A DNA stretch of 64,000 nt, taken from positions 3,506,646 to 3,570,645 of the forward strand of contig OX457034.1 of assembly GCA_949752745.1 (NCBI GenBank), written 5' to 3'. The notes beneath the pieces are model-generated. The model saw nothing but the letters and a program-made list of their open reading frames with translations, ran no database searches and was not told where the DNA came from. This DNA is from Protula sp. h YS-2021. Its lineage: Eukaryota; Annelida; Polychaeta; Sabellida; Serpulidae. Shown here one piece after another: positions 59,301 to 64,000 of the stretch. Made by a program: the position numbers and the translations under genes. How positions within the stretch are numbered: position 1 is the stretch's first letter; each line of letters starts with the position of its first letter.

Positions 59301-62300
59301 GTCATGGCCAGCGTCCAATCGATAGGGACCTCCAATACCTCCCAGTCCGGCTGTGTCCCGCCCACCTGTCAATTAAGTGATCATTCATGTCCCGCTCATC
59401 TATCAATCAAATTATCATTTACGCCCTCCTACTTGTCAACCAAGTGATTATGTCCCACTCATCTGTCAATGAACTCATTTATGCCCAACCCACGTGACAA
59501 TGTTCTGATTATGACTGTATTTTTCAACTGTCACAAAATTTCTGTTTTGAACACCAAAACTGACGCGAAAAAATATATGTTTATATAGGAGTAATGAACG
59601 CAGCCATGTCTTACAGTCAACTTCGGCGATTCGGTCAGTTGTGTTTTATAACACACCAACACATCAGGGATTAATCTGCGAAAACAGTACTCTTATCGTG
59701 AAAGCGAAAGCACTTATGTTCATCCTTTTCATCCGTTTTGTGATCATATAGAACAGATAATTTCTTCACAGGTCAGCTGCTTTATAATCAATGAAAACAA
59801 ACTGGCGCTCATGAATATGCAAATTACCCGTGCCGCCGGCCCATTGGTTGCCGCCTACGTGAGGCGCGTTCGTCGGGTCCACTCGGCCATGCTTCGGCCC
59901 CTCCGCCTCCTTTCCGAGCTCCTTCTCCGTCGTTATCTACAACAACAACGAACATTTCCCATCAGCCGCCGCCGAAGCACTAAAGCTACACCCACCCCAT
60001 CCAGCACAACCACACACCGGCATTCTCTGCTCCTAACACCCCGCTACACCCACCCCCAGCACACCCACACACCGGCATTCTCTGCTCCTCACACCCTACT
60101 ACACCTCCCGCTACACCCACCACCAGCACAACCACGCACCGGCATTCTCTGCTCCTCACACCCCGCTACACCTCCCGCTACACCCACCCCCAACACAACC
60201 ACACACCGGCATCCTCTACTCCTCACACCCCGCTACACCCACCCCAAGCACAACCAAACACCGGCATTTTCTGCCCCTCACACCCCGCTACACCCACCCC
60301 AGCACAACCAAACACCGGCATTTCCTGCCCTCACACCCCGCTACACCCAACCCCAGCACAACCACACACCGGCATTCTCTGCTATTCACACCCCGCTACA
60401 CCTCCAGCTACACCCGCCCCCCAGCACAACCACAAACCGGCATTTTCTGCTCCTCACACCCCGCTACACCTCCCGCTATACCCACCACCAGCACAACGAC
60501 GCACCGGCATTCTCTGCTCCTCACACCCCGCTACACCTCCCGCTACACCCACCACCAGCATAACCACACACAGCGGCATTCTCTGCTACTCACACCCCGC
60601 TACACTCCCGCTAAACCCACCCCCAGCACAACCACAAAACCGGCATTCTATGCTCCTCACACCCCGCTACACCCACCCCAGCACAACCACACACCGGCAT
60701 TCTCTGCTCCTCACACCCCGCTATACCTCCCGCTACACCCACCACCAGCACAACCACAGACCGGCATGCTCTTCTCCTCACACCGGCACTCTCTGCTCCT
60801 CAACACCCCGCTACTACCACACCAAGCACAACTACACACCGGCATTCTCTACCCCTCACACGCCGCTACACCCACCCCCAGCACAGCCACACACCGGCAT
60901 TCTCTGATCCTAACACCCGCTTTCCTGCTGCTACACCTCCTCGCCCCTCCCCCCCCCCCCCCCCCCCCCCCCACAACCCATCCGTCAACCTACATTCTCT
61001 CCTCCCCACCTTACCTTATTCCCCCTCAATCCCCCACACCCTTCTCCGCATCATAACCCAGCCACTCACCTGCATCCTCTGCCTCCCCTACCCTATCCCC
61101 CGCCCCCACCCCATCATAATCTAGCAACCGACCTGCATTCTCTTCATCTCATCATCCATTCCACTTTGCCCCTTCCTCCCCCGACAACCTTACCCCCTCC
61201 CCCCATCACCATAACCAAGCCCCTCACCTGCATCTCCTGGTCCTCCCCTACCCTATCCCCGTCCGCCAACCCCTTGCCCCTTCCCCCCACCACCATAACC
61301 CAACCCCTCACCTGCATCTGCTGGTCCTCCCCCTCCCCTATCATCGCCCGCCACCCCCCTTGCCGCCCCCCCCCATCACAACCCAGCCCCTCACCTGCAT
61401 CTGTTAGTCCTCCCCCTCCCCTATCCCCATCCGCCGCCCCATTGCCCCCCCCCCTCCATAATCCAGCCCCTCACCTGCATTTGCTGGTCCTCCCCCTCCC
61501 CTATCCCCGTCCGCCACCCCTCGCCCCCCACCATCACCCAGCCCCTCACCTGCATCTGCTGGTCCTCCCCCTCCCCTATCATCGACCGCCATTTCTGCAT
61601 GGAGCTCTCCAGATGGGTGAGCGCTGTCTCCCACAGCCTGATGCAGCCACCCATGTCTACCGTCACGACGCCGTCATGGCTCATGTCTCCCATGACGACC
61701 TGTACGTCACTGCCGCCAGAGTACCACTGGTGGTAAATGTTGCTGTTGGAGGCACTTGAAAAAAAGCAACGATAGAATCTTGACCCACTTAGTACACGCA
61801 GATTTTTTTACACTGCGTAGAATTGTGTCTGTTTCACCTTTTTCAATTGTTTGTGCGCTTTTATATCAATTTTAGCTATTTTATTAGTAATCGGGCATAG
61901 TTTGTAGTGTCAACGGTCGAGGATAACACTAACGCAGCGATGGGGATGTTTATACGACAAAGCGAGGTGTTCATGTTCATGTTACTCAGGGATGGGGTGT
62001 TCATAATTACGCAGGGGTGCGATGTTCATACATACCAGGGAATGAGGATGTTCATACTTACGCAGGGATGGGGATTTTCATACGACAAAACAAGGTGATC
62101 ATGTTCATGTTACTCAGGGATCAGGATGTTCATACTGATGTAGGAATGGGATGTTCATCCTTTCGCAGGGACTGGGGATGTTTCATATTCACGTAGGGGT
62201 GGGGATGTTCATATATGCAGTAATGGGGATGTTTATACTTACGCAGGGACGGGGATGTTCATTTACGCAGTAATTGGGATGTTTATACTTACGCAGGGAT

Positions 62301-63740
62301 GGGGATGTTCATATTCGCAGTAATGGGGATGTTCATACTTACGCAGGGACGGGGATGTTCATATACGCAGTCATGGGGCTGTTTATACTTACGCTGGGAC
62401 GGGGATATTCATACTTACGCAGGGACGGGGATGTATCGCAGGATTTTATTCACTGCATCCGTCACTTCCAGATAGCCGGACACATTCTTTGGCCGAATGC
62501 CTAAAAATGAAAAATAGAATCGTTTTTGAAAGAATGAAGACACGTTTTAGTTTTATCTTCTTTTCGTTACTTAGTCCAGTTTTTGGTTCATGGTGAACAT
62601 CATTTTAAAATATCAATCTTCAAAGTACTGCCTTATGTAAATTGCTACTTTAATTTATTAATCCCAACATGCCACCATCTGCATCAGACGTCGCAGTGAC
62701 GTAATGTTATTTCAGTTTACTTCTTTATCTTTTTTTATTATTAATGTACTTATTATTATTATTATTTTTATTATTATTATTATTATTATTTTATTTATTT
62801 ATTTATTTTTTAATTTTGCTTTTTCTGTATCTGAATGAGCGGTGAGCGTTGTGGAGGTGGTGGGGGGGGGGGGGGGGATTCAAGTATCTCACCGTCCGGG
62901 AAGACTTCCTTGGGCACCTGCCAATCGGGTAGCACGCGCAGCACCTGGCCCGAGTCGGGCAAGCACGTGACTGGCACGTGCGCACGTGTTTTTCCTCCCC
63001 GTCTTCGTGCCCCGCTCACCCCCGCCGTAGAACTTGAGACGCTGACTCAGCGCCGAATCGTCCTCGACGCGCGTCCGTGGCACGTGGTGCAGCTGAACGG
63101 ACGGCTGCAAACACACAAAGCTCGCTATGACAATATGGCGGCTCGCAGACATTATGTCGTTATATACGATGCATCTTCAAACTACGCACATTTGTAGGTC
63201 TTTTCAAAAGGTAATAAAAATGCAAAAAATTTCAGACAAAAATATTTTTATGTGAGATTTGAATTTTTGGCTCATCTGTTCTCAGATTCCACTCAAACAA
63301 CCAAGTACATAAGCACTTTCACTCCCACACCAAAATGTCGCTTGCATTGAAACCATAGTTCTACACAACACTGTGGTTATACATGAGGAGCTGGTGTGTG
63401 GTTATATTCTACAATTTCGTTATGTCGCCTTTTTGCACCGGGCAAATTTCCTTCAGTCTCTTCTGATATTCAACACTAAAAGTTTTTGTTCAGGCAATGA
63501 AAAAAAAAAAAAACAAAAAAAAAAAAAGGCTTGGAGATAAGCCAGTGTGCGAGGTGTCCGATTACGAGATTAGTTATTTTTAGCTCACGTGATCCGGTAA
63601 TCCCACGGCGAAAATTGCGTGGTTATCTTCATTGCTGAAAATGCGGTTAGGACTTTTTAGTTGCTTTCCCAACACGGCACCCAACAAACTCGAGTGCAAA
63701 TCGGTCTTCGAAGCAGCTTGAAAACCAGTCAACATTTCAC
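34089..63740 (-). CDS. VWA8: VWA8 orthologue, 3' fourteen exons (spliced, 5' part beyond window)
   Basis: The exons join, in transcript order, 63740-63589, 63104-63020, 62970-62893, 62500-62419, 61754-61550, 59936-59828, 59365-59256, 58856-58701, 58500-58375, 54514-54356, 53909-53811, 53537-53401, 34527-34426 and 34197-34089. Every junction keeps phase and no internal stop appears. VWA8 is a large mitochondrial protein with AAA+ ATPase modules followed by a C-terminal von Willebrand A domain (family knowledge). Here the C-terminal region is seen: the conserved HVGGNQWAGGTG-GRDTAGLGG linker, then the VWA domain with MIDAS DVSGSM, SGDHT and VLSDA, and the terminal LQQIFTSSML. The AAA+ exons lie upstream of the window. 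Introns are loaded with repeats and mobile elements. The assignment is from remembered family sequence. Confidence 0.9.
34426..34527 (-). CDS. VWA8: VWA8 exon L
   Basis: Encodes YGIRPRQFAEVLTSNEDVNA and YVIFIGSLGDQAHR, the penultimate VWA-domain segment (IFIGSLGDQA is highly conserved in the family). Acceptor cttggccag, donor cag|gtagaa. The leading G completes Arg from exon K. A 37-bp minisatellite begins about 10 bp inside the upstream intron. Confidence 0.9.
34540..35168. repeat. 37-bp minisatellite next to VWA8 exon L acceptor
   Basis: About 17 units of a 37-bp repeat (cacatattgtcacacgagt followed by tcacacaccaaagagggg), some with deletions. No unit contains a stop in any of the three plus-strand frames, so three overlapping open frames of 195-227 codons result. 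The gene here is on the other strand, so coding is unlikely. The array is interrupted at 35174 by a large insertion and resumes at 45607. Confidence 0.92.
35333..35482. mobile_element. Possible 150-bp MITE
   Basis: aaggttcgcgctgg at 35333 and its approximate reverse complement ccaacgcgaaccctt near 35468-35482 bound a short noncoding segment. Flanks (gtaatttc and aatttata) give at best a 5-bp duplication. Assignment is tentative. Confidence 0.35.
35540..35913 (+). repeat. Hairpin-ended tandem-repeat element 1, left part
   Basis: About 150-bp units containing ccatttagccaatttttggcggatcg and ggaatccgatcaaa occur two to three times and end in aagtaaaagtttactt, where Ngaro copy 5 is inserted. The rest of the element (simple repeat plus hairpin) is at 40866-40947. 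Confidence 0.65.
35914..36253 (+). repeat. A1 terminal repeat, Ngaro copy 5
   Basis: 340 bp matching A2 at 40311-40650, from ttaaaaaataaagtg to cttccagaga. It carries AATAAA at its start, an inverted CCAAT box and a GC-rich palindromic stretch. Confidence 0.88.
36254..36533 (+). promoter_or_regulatory. Ngaro copy 5 leader, shortened
   Basis: Retains three AATTGCAATT palindromes (near 36354, 36414 and 36461) but lacks the segment containing the fourth, found in copies 1 and 2. No ORF. Confidence 0.55.
36534..37541 (+). CDS. Gag-like protein (Ngaro copy 5)
   Basis: 335 residues from ATG 36534 (MNKDKVDSAIKELKEW). An upstream in-frame GTG at 36510 is not used in this model. The C-terminal CCCH finger ends in FMHACLKCFQNHPEIAHRD followed by UAG GGG, and the next 557 codons are in frame with it. 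Confidence 0.87.
   Translation: MNKDKVDSAIKELKEWAASRNLLESTVDALLSEEFFSIDSVLHIDKVVIKALKLSLGQERMLLAAVADLKDAKSDSASSRTGPTSDIIEKFPADRPRLRSDAAPATLNDLPRLNTETMTAMLDSLVDKPQTPDDDPWQTGRTPGNTRPLFVQDFCGSFLGSQDTQTVLSSNGDAKVIVTSAAKRVRPEDTTWQQWVKGHARIFSALKRSGQLETEDERDRYNLYGIKFGDMCEYYPLANCMRYDFEYRQRVASGQIRWGDDDTYLLGICCFSSRAQSTSTRKQHAGPMVEAPRAPNGTEICRNFNSRRGCSLLNCRFMHACLKCFQNHPEIAHRD
37542..39215 (+). CDS. Reverse transcriptase-RNase H (Ngaro copy 5)
   Basis: Begins immediately after the gag UAG in the same frame. The first in-frame ATG is well over 100 codons downstream, inside conserved RT sequence, so separate initiation would give a damaged enzyme. RT has KVDLKSAYRQ, LPFGAS and YLDD at 38190-38201. RNase H has Asp at 38694-38696 (IATDAS), Glu at 38814-38816 (TKELAA) and LYSDNKA. 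The stop is at 39213-39215, 61 bp after the GTG that opens the recombinase frame. Confidence 0.92.
   Translation, partial: GHAVSSPLSDRLDEWERQLETDKDKVFILNGLRKGFDIVNVRTENIQCAEAPNSRVAERQYRDEVESEIKKEIALGRYKVVVEKPVIVSPLSAIPKENGEIRLIHDCSQPEGLSVNSHATPDKHVFTSVDIAADMVGKNSFMAKVDLKSAYRQVPLSEASQRLTGLKWKFKGDKHHTYLVDTRLPFGASLSVGIFHRITQSVCRMLKKQGIKAIICYLDDFFITAETFDDTLKAMQCLIRLLRSLGFAINWEKCISPTRRLTFLGVTIDSTDCTLSIPTDKLCEVQTLLSHYASPDNRRLSKRDLQRLLGKLNWVGRVVSVIRPAMRRLIVLMTSLRRPNHRTRITTDTRRDLLLLNVLCASFNGTSRFSSPRDVPDRAFHIATDASPTAASAAVVCHNTAIDWLYCNFATDMPAINDCDINTKELAAVLLALRRLAPFCASKTVQLYSDNKATLYALNRGRIRNTIASDVLCEILILCVKFDIKICAAYVNTKLNKLPDAISRLSSLSHATYAFGHVPLADLRHHMSPIAMRRLFQEWYGRHKFWTTKWPNSAEQP
39155..40141 (+). 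CDS. Tyrosine recombinase (Ngaro copy 5)
   Basis: 328 codons opening at GTG. Arg152 (FLRKSS), His270 and Arg273 (HSLRR), Trp296 and a Tyr at 301 or 304 (SYTRYTDVP) form the expected active site. The frame is -1 relative to RT, and no ATG occurs before residue 43 (FRMRP). B1 starts 33 bp after the stop. Confidence 0.92.
   Translation: MVRETQILDNEVAQFRRAALAESTRETYSAQLKSYLAFCQAFRMRPAPAETTTVLRYACFLSRSLKPQSVRCYLAPVRLLHLELGYTNPIENNHFVKTLLKGIDTQKGTPPRQKLPLSLDILQRVRGVLDLSQPLEACFWAACLMGFFTFLRKSSLLSRTQTSHDCRTDLCRDDQTLCADGALVHVKRTKTLRNFSRALVIPIPEVEQSTVCPTAALKHHLRLSPAHGKSTLFSYRTPDSTVPLSHAAFSSMLKCKLRAVGQDDSAYSGHSLRRAGATFALACGLPPQVIKSQGDWTSESYTRYTDVPLSLRLDCAKTMGSNVQNALS
40175..40865 (+). repeat. B1-A2-B2 terminal complex, Ngaro copy 5
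   Basis: B1 and A2 abut at 40310/40311; A2 and B2 are separated by an 80-bp C/T-rich linker. B ends in ctataagttttaa. Comparison with A1 at 35914 shows the split direct repeat layout A1...B1A2B2. Confidence 0.9.
40866..40947 (+). repeat. Hairpin-ended element 1, terminal part
   Basis: acgtacatac-type simple repeat, then a hairpin at 40919-40942 with arms accagcc and ggctggt (extended by gac/gtc), followed by ttaaaa. It continues the element cut at 35913 by Ngaro copy 5. Confidence 0.65.
40948..41289. other. Unique-looking noncoding sequence
   Basis: No ORF or repeat recognised. Lies inside the 10.4-kb inverted-repeat insertion. Confidence 0.4.
41290..43400. repeat. 51-bp satellite
   Basis: About 40 diverged units of 51 bp containing cttgcgttgatgcgcggttc and accagtgcgcatgtttattt. 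Since 51 is 17 codons, both strands show long frames with 17-residue periods; many substitutions and breaks argue against coding. Present only inside the 10.4-kb insertion. Confidence 0.93.
43402..45150 (+). repeat. Hairpin-ended tandem-repeat element 2
   Basis: About eleven units of roughly 150 bp sharing gatcgactaaaaaagcacaa, gccgtatgcacgaccctt and atgacatcggatcaaaa, then aaagtttactaaataaac, an aactaact simple repeat, and a hairpin at 45119-45145 with arms cccagcttgcgt and acgtaagctggg, followed by ctaaa. It belongs to the same family as element 4 at 52207-53260. Confidence 0.75.
45151..45593. other. A-rich subterminal region of the 10.4-kb insertion
   Basis: Poly-purine/A-rich stretch with repeated gtataaaaaaa and ggataaaaaaag motifs, similar to the opposite subterminal region at 35188-35270. 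Possible transposase-binding repeats. No credible coding region. Confidence 0.5.
45607..45690. repeat. 37-bp minisatellite, right remnant
   Basis: Two to three units (cacatattgtcacacgaggt and following) identical in type to 34540-35168, on the far side of the insertion. The target duplication cacata is at 45607-45612. Confidence 0.88.
45691..46372. other. Intronic sequence with a diverged 210-bp duplication
   Basis: Segments near 45920-46020 and 46115-46200 share ggaatttt...caatttgtt and gtcctttctt...cttatct..gcctt, suggesting an old tandem duplication. No exon is supported. Confidence 0.4.
46373..51010. repeat. 114-bp satellite with internal fold-back and 1482-bp higher-order repeat
   Basis: About 40 units of 114 bp, each with an inverted repeat whose arms are acccgaaaaatat and atattttcgggt around about 10 bp. 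Blocks repeat with an offset of 1482 bp, that is 13 units (48454-48639 matches 49936-50121; 48872 onward matches 50354 onward). 114 is 38 codons, so plus-strand frames up to 490 codons stay open; I treat these as artefacts of the period. Confidence 0.94.
51011..52206 (+). repeat. Hairpin-ended tandem-repeat element 3
   Basis: Three units of about 339 bp starting near 51110, 51448 and 51788 (atggaaatttgccaattttt ... ttcggaatcttccgatg), then a gacagacgg simple repeat, and a hairpin at about 52178-52206 with arms agccctgttggct and agccaactgggct, followed by aaaa. Confidence 0.75.
52207..53260 (+). repeat. Hairpin-ended tandem-repeat element 4
   Basis: About 152-bp units of the same family as element 2, with a near-perfect 305-bp dimer duplication (52318 onward and 52623 onward). 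Then aaagtttactaaataaac, (aact)n, and a perfect hairpin at 53231-53257 with 12-bp arms cccagcttacgt and acgtaagctggg. It abuts element 3 directly. Confidence 0.78.
53263..53396. repeat. (GAA)n microsatellite at VWA8 exon K donor
   Basis: About 120 bp of nearly pure gaa repeats (ttc on the sense strand). It begins a few bases inside the intron after the exon K donor ag|gtttgac. Polypyrimidine on the transcribed RNA directly beside a 5' splice site is unusual. Confidence 0.95.
53401..53537 (-). CDS. VWA8: VWA8 exon K
   Basis: Encodes GLHAHSQFCISGDHTLEAAQ, then HAIQTIGDEEADEHFVIVLS and DANFD-R. SGDHT supplies the second MIDAS residue (Thr) and VLSDA the third (Asp). Acceptor ctggccag-type tgccag; donor ag|gttt. 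Ends in phase 2, completed by exon L 19 kb away. Confidence 0.9.
53811..53909 (-). CDS. VWA8: VWA8 exon J
   Basis: Encodes YEIRGHSGEGYNFKMMKEEK and PPTNPKQRLDILK, the YDIVGHSGD-like segment of the VWA domain. Acceptor tttacag, donor aag|gtcagt. Phase 0 on both sides, 99 bp. Confidence 0.9.
53945..54090. repeat. Short intronic repeat, 16-17 bp
   Basis: Imperfect tandem units aaaacctggcataaaactt and variants in the intron between exons I and J. Confidence 0.75.
54356..54514 (-). CDS. VWA8: VWA8 exon I (MIDAS exon)
   Basis: Encodes LGSPQQKPKLIRLLCDVSGS, then MYRFNGHDGRMDRQLESMLM and VMEAFQNYEHKVK. DVSGS is the DxSxS metal-ion-dependent adhesion site. Acceptor ctttgacag; the donor is a weak aag|gtcgtt. 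Its first about 65 bases and acceptor are duplicated six times upstream in the intron at 57035-57858. Confidence 0.9.
54515..55734. other. Intron sequence with degenerate repeats
   Basis: A C run at about 54660-54675 and degenerate units of roughly 75 bp (gaatctggaaggtggtc... ttttactgtacg) between 54780 and 55070. No exon seen. Confidence 0.5.
55735..57030 (+). repeat. Hairpin-ended tandem-repeat element 5
   Basis: About 330-bp units near 55880, 56220 and 56530 share gactttccgttatcgagatatt and acgtcatacgcc. Then a (CA)n tract and a perfect hairpin at 57005-57030 with 10-bp arms atgtctcccc and ggggagacat, followed by aataac. A G run (55735-55751) marks the other side. Same architecture as elements 1-4 with unrelated repeat units. 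Confidence 0.72.
57035..57858 (-). repeat. 126-bp minisatellite made of VWA8 exon I 5' edge plus acceptor
   Basis: Seven units (last partial) of about 126 bp lie in the intron between exons H and I. On the minus strand each complete unit carries ctttgacAG followed by codons for LGSPQQKPKLIRLLCDVSGS and then diverges from exon I (MNKFSGLDG). Acceptor AG positions are about 57139, 57264, 57390, 57515, 57640 and 57766. The units have no matching donor. They lie upstream of the true exon I acceptor in the transcript. Confidence 0.9.
57960..58374 (-). repeat. 77-bp minisatellite made of VWA8 exon H 3' edge plus donor
   Basis: Five copies carry the exon H tail (codons for AIYRRRGEKEPE) followed by a GTGAGG donor. 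Donor hexamers (plus-strand cctcac) are at 57986-57991, 58063-58068, 58141-58146, 58215-58220 and 58292-58297. The true exon H donor at 58374 is GTGGGG, weaker than the copies. Confidence 0.9.
58375..58500 (-). CDS. VWA8: VWA8 exon H
   Basis: Encodes RKGKEREWLKHQTYGDLDEA and KLIEGLTGEKAIYRRRGEKE-PE. Acceptor cgctgcag, donor gag|gtgggg. 126 bp, phase 0 at both ends. Confidence 0.9.
58701..58856 (-). CDS. VWA8: VWA8 exon G
   Basis: Encodes VRRAAREMAQKAYKERLKQI, EMSEFDGELYESYSKSVRSQ and VKSLRVILDNLQ, a charged helical segment preceding the VWA domain. Acceptor tttcaag, donor cag|gtgcgt. Phase 0. Confidence 0.9.
58857..59255. other. Intron between exons F and G
   Basis: A/T-rich, nothing recognisable. 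Confidence 0.5.
59256..59365 (-). CDS. VWA8: VWA8 exon F
   Basis: Completes GGTG and encodes GRDTAGLGGIGGPYRLDAGH, then DVTQVSQVDKDGVPEE. The Gly-rich GRDTAGLGG motif is a VWA8 hallmark. Acceptor ttgacag, donor gag|gtgact. Confidence 0.9.
59366..59827. other. Intron between exons E and F
   Basis: Contains a short repeat near 59385-59470 (catctgtcaatcaa...atgtccc), otherwise nothing recognisable. Confidence 0.5.
59828..59936 (-). CDS. VWA8: VWA8 exon E
   Basis: Encodes ITTEKELGKEAEGPKHGRVD and PTNAPHVGGNQWAGGT-G. HVGGN.WAGGTG is strongly conserved in VWA8. Acceptor ttgttgtag, donor acgg|gtaatt, phase 1. Confidence 0.9.
59985..60975. repeat. C-rich minisatellite in the intron between exons D and E
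   Basis: Units of about 50-70 bp containing cacaccggcattctctgctc and ctcacaccccgctacac, with a C run near 60950-60970. The core resembles, with several differences, the exon D donor repeat (cacctgcatctgctggtcct), so it may be a diverged extension of that array. Confidence 0.85.
61060..61549 (-). repeat. 83-bp minisatellite made of VWA8 exon D 3' edge plus donor
   Basis: On the minus strand each unit carries the exon D tail (gaggaccagcagatgcag) followed by GTGAGG. Exact decoy donors (plus-strand cctcac before ctgcat) are at 61222-61227, 61306-61311, 61389-61394 and 61469-61474; the real donor is 61544-61549. More diverged units continue to about 61060. Confidence 0.88.
61550..61754 (-). CDS. 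VWA8: VWA8 exon D
   Basis: Encodes ASNSNIYHQWYSGGSDVQVV, MGDMSHDGVVTVDMGGCIRL, WETALTHLESSMQKWRSMIG and EGEDQQMQ. VVTVD.GG..RLWET and MIG..... QMQ match the family. Acceptor tttcaag, donor cag|gtgagg, phase 0 end. Confidence 0.9.
61755..61930. other. Intron sequence upstream of exon D
   Basis: Unique A/T-rich sequence including the exon D branch and polypyrimidine region; nothing else seen. Confidence 0.5.
61931..62418 (-). repeat. 25/50-bp minisatellite made of VWA8 exon C 3' edge plus donor
   Basis: The last 16 bases of exon C and its GTAAGT donor form a 22-bp block that recurs, sometimes with a base change, in tandem. GTAAGT (plus-strand acttac) decoys are at 62056-62061, 62237-62242, 62287-62292, 62337-62342 and 62387-62392; the true donor is 62413-62418. 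Alternate units have lost the donor (for example tatatacgcag). Confidence 0.9.
62419..62500 (-). CDS. VWA8: VWA8 exon C
   Basis: Completes Gly and encodes IRPKNVSGYLEVTDAVNKIL and RYIPVP. Acceptor tttttag, donor tgc|gtaagt. Starts and ends in phases that match exons B and D. Confidence 0.85.
62501..62892. other. Intron with (ATT)n and G run
   Basis: Microsatellite att/attt at about 62747-62812 and a G run near 62862-62877. No exon. Confidence 0.6.
62893..62970 (-). CDS. VWA8: VWA8 exon B
   Basis: Encodes (V)TCLPDSGQVLRVLPDWQVPK and EVFPD-G. Acceptor cgtgccag, donor gacg|gtgaga. Phases fit exon A (ends +1) and exon C (starts with two bases). Confidence 0.78.
62971..63019 (-). other. VWA8: 49-bp intron between VWA8 exons A and B
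   Basis: Bounded by gtgagc and gtgccag. Length 49 bp; without its removal the two conserved frames cannot be joined. Confidence 0.6.
63020..63104 (-). CDS. VWA8: VWA8 exon A
   Basis: Encodes PSVQLHHVPRTRVEDDSALS and QRLKFYGG. Acceptor gtttgcag, donor gggg|gtgagc. 85 bp, phase 0 to phase 1. Confidence 0.8.
63105..63588. other. Intron upstream of exon A
   Basis: Contains an A-rich run at about 63499-63528, otherwise nothing recognisable. Confidence 0.5.
63589..63740 (-). CDS. VWA8: VWA8 exon Z (most 5' exon in window)
   Basis: Encodes EMLTGFQAASKTDLHSSLLG, AVLGKQLKSPNRIFSNEDNH and AIFAVGLPDH. Acceptor ggtttag, donor cac|gtgagc. DLHS.LLGAVL..L..PN..F resembles the VWA8 region upstream of the linker; assignment rests mainly on phase and position. 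Confidence 0.75.
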
Positions 63741-63966
63741 CTAAACCAAAAAAAAAATCAACCTAAGATTAGACAAATTTTTTTCATTAAGCAGTTTTTA
63801 ATCTTTATCGAATTTAACTGATACTTTTTTTAATAAGTTGCGTGTTGTTGAGTCGTTAAGTTGTGTGATGTTGAGGTGTTGTTACAGGCCGCAAGCTTTT
63901 CTCATTTATTTTTATTTACAACGCTTTCAAAAACGGATAATTTCATACTTTGCATCCAAACCCGGG

Positions 63967-64000
<34 letters not shown>
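63741..64000. other. Intron and (CT)n microsatellite at window edge
   Basis: A/T-rich intron sequence ending in a (tc)n tract from about 63967 to the end of the window. Confidence 0.7.

Noticed and set aside
59811..60563. 250-codon plus-strand ORF rich in Thr, Pro and His
   Set aside because: It overlaps VWA8 exon E on the opposite strand and then runs through a minisatellite.

Overview
The window looks like metazoan nuclear DNA, most plausibly a marine invertebrate such as a mollusc (inference). It has a spliced VWA8-type gene, DIRS-order (Ngaro-like) and Penelope-like retroelements, large satellites, and hairpin-ended tandem-repeat elements. There is no prokaryotic gene organisation. No rRNA, tRNA or CRISPR array was recognised.

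Layout. 1-7711: purine-rich 93-bp satellite with a higher-order period of about 1.95-2.1 kb. 7712-9871: Penelope-like (PLE) fragments around a 1.1-kb segment with inverted-repeat ends that holds a broken NADAR-domain gene and a broken Cys-rich ORF. 9872-31990: a nest of Ngaro-like retrotransposons, with copies 1-3a head-to-tail on the minus strand and fragment 3b and copy 4 on the plus strand. Each full unit has gag, RT-RNase H and tyrosine recombinase and the split repeats A1...B1-A2-B2. PLE copies lie within and around them. 32027-34088: intergenic DNA with a minisatellite and a cluster of TGACGTCA palindromes.

34089-63740 (minus strand): fourteen 3' exons of a VWA8 orthologue, reconstructed exon by exon with matching splice phases and an intact reading frame. 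They include the MIDAS-bearing von Willebrand A domain and the C-terminus; the gene continues upstream past 64000. One 18.9-kb intron (34528-53400) holds a 37-bp minisatellite, a 10.4-kb inverted-repeat insertion (35175-45606) with a 6-bp target duplication, a structurally complete Ngaro copy inside that insertion, 51-bp and 114-bp satellites and several hairpin-ended elements.

The most unusual observation is that VWA8 introns contain minisatellites whose repeat unit includes an exon edge plus its splice site: donors of exons C, D and H, and the acceptor of exon I. This creates ladders of decoy splice sites next to the true ones. A second is that gag and RT in every Ngaro copy are in one frame separated by a single UAG, with no in-frame ATG for about 130 codons, which suggests readthrough expression. 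All functional statements are sequence-reading inferences; no database search was possible.
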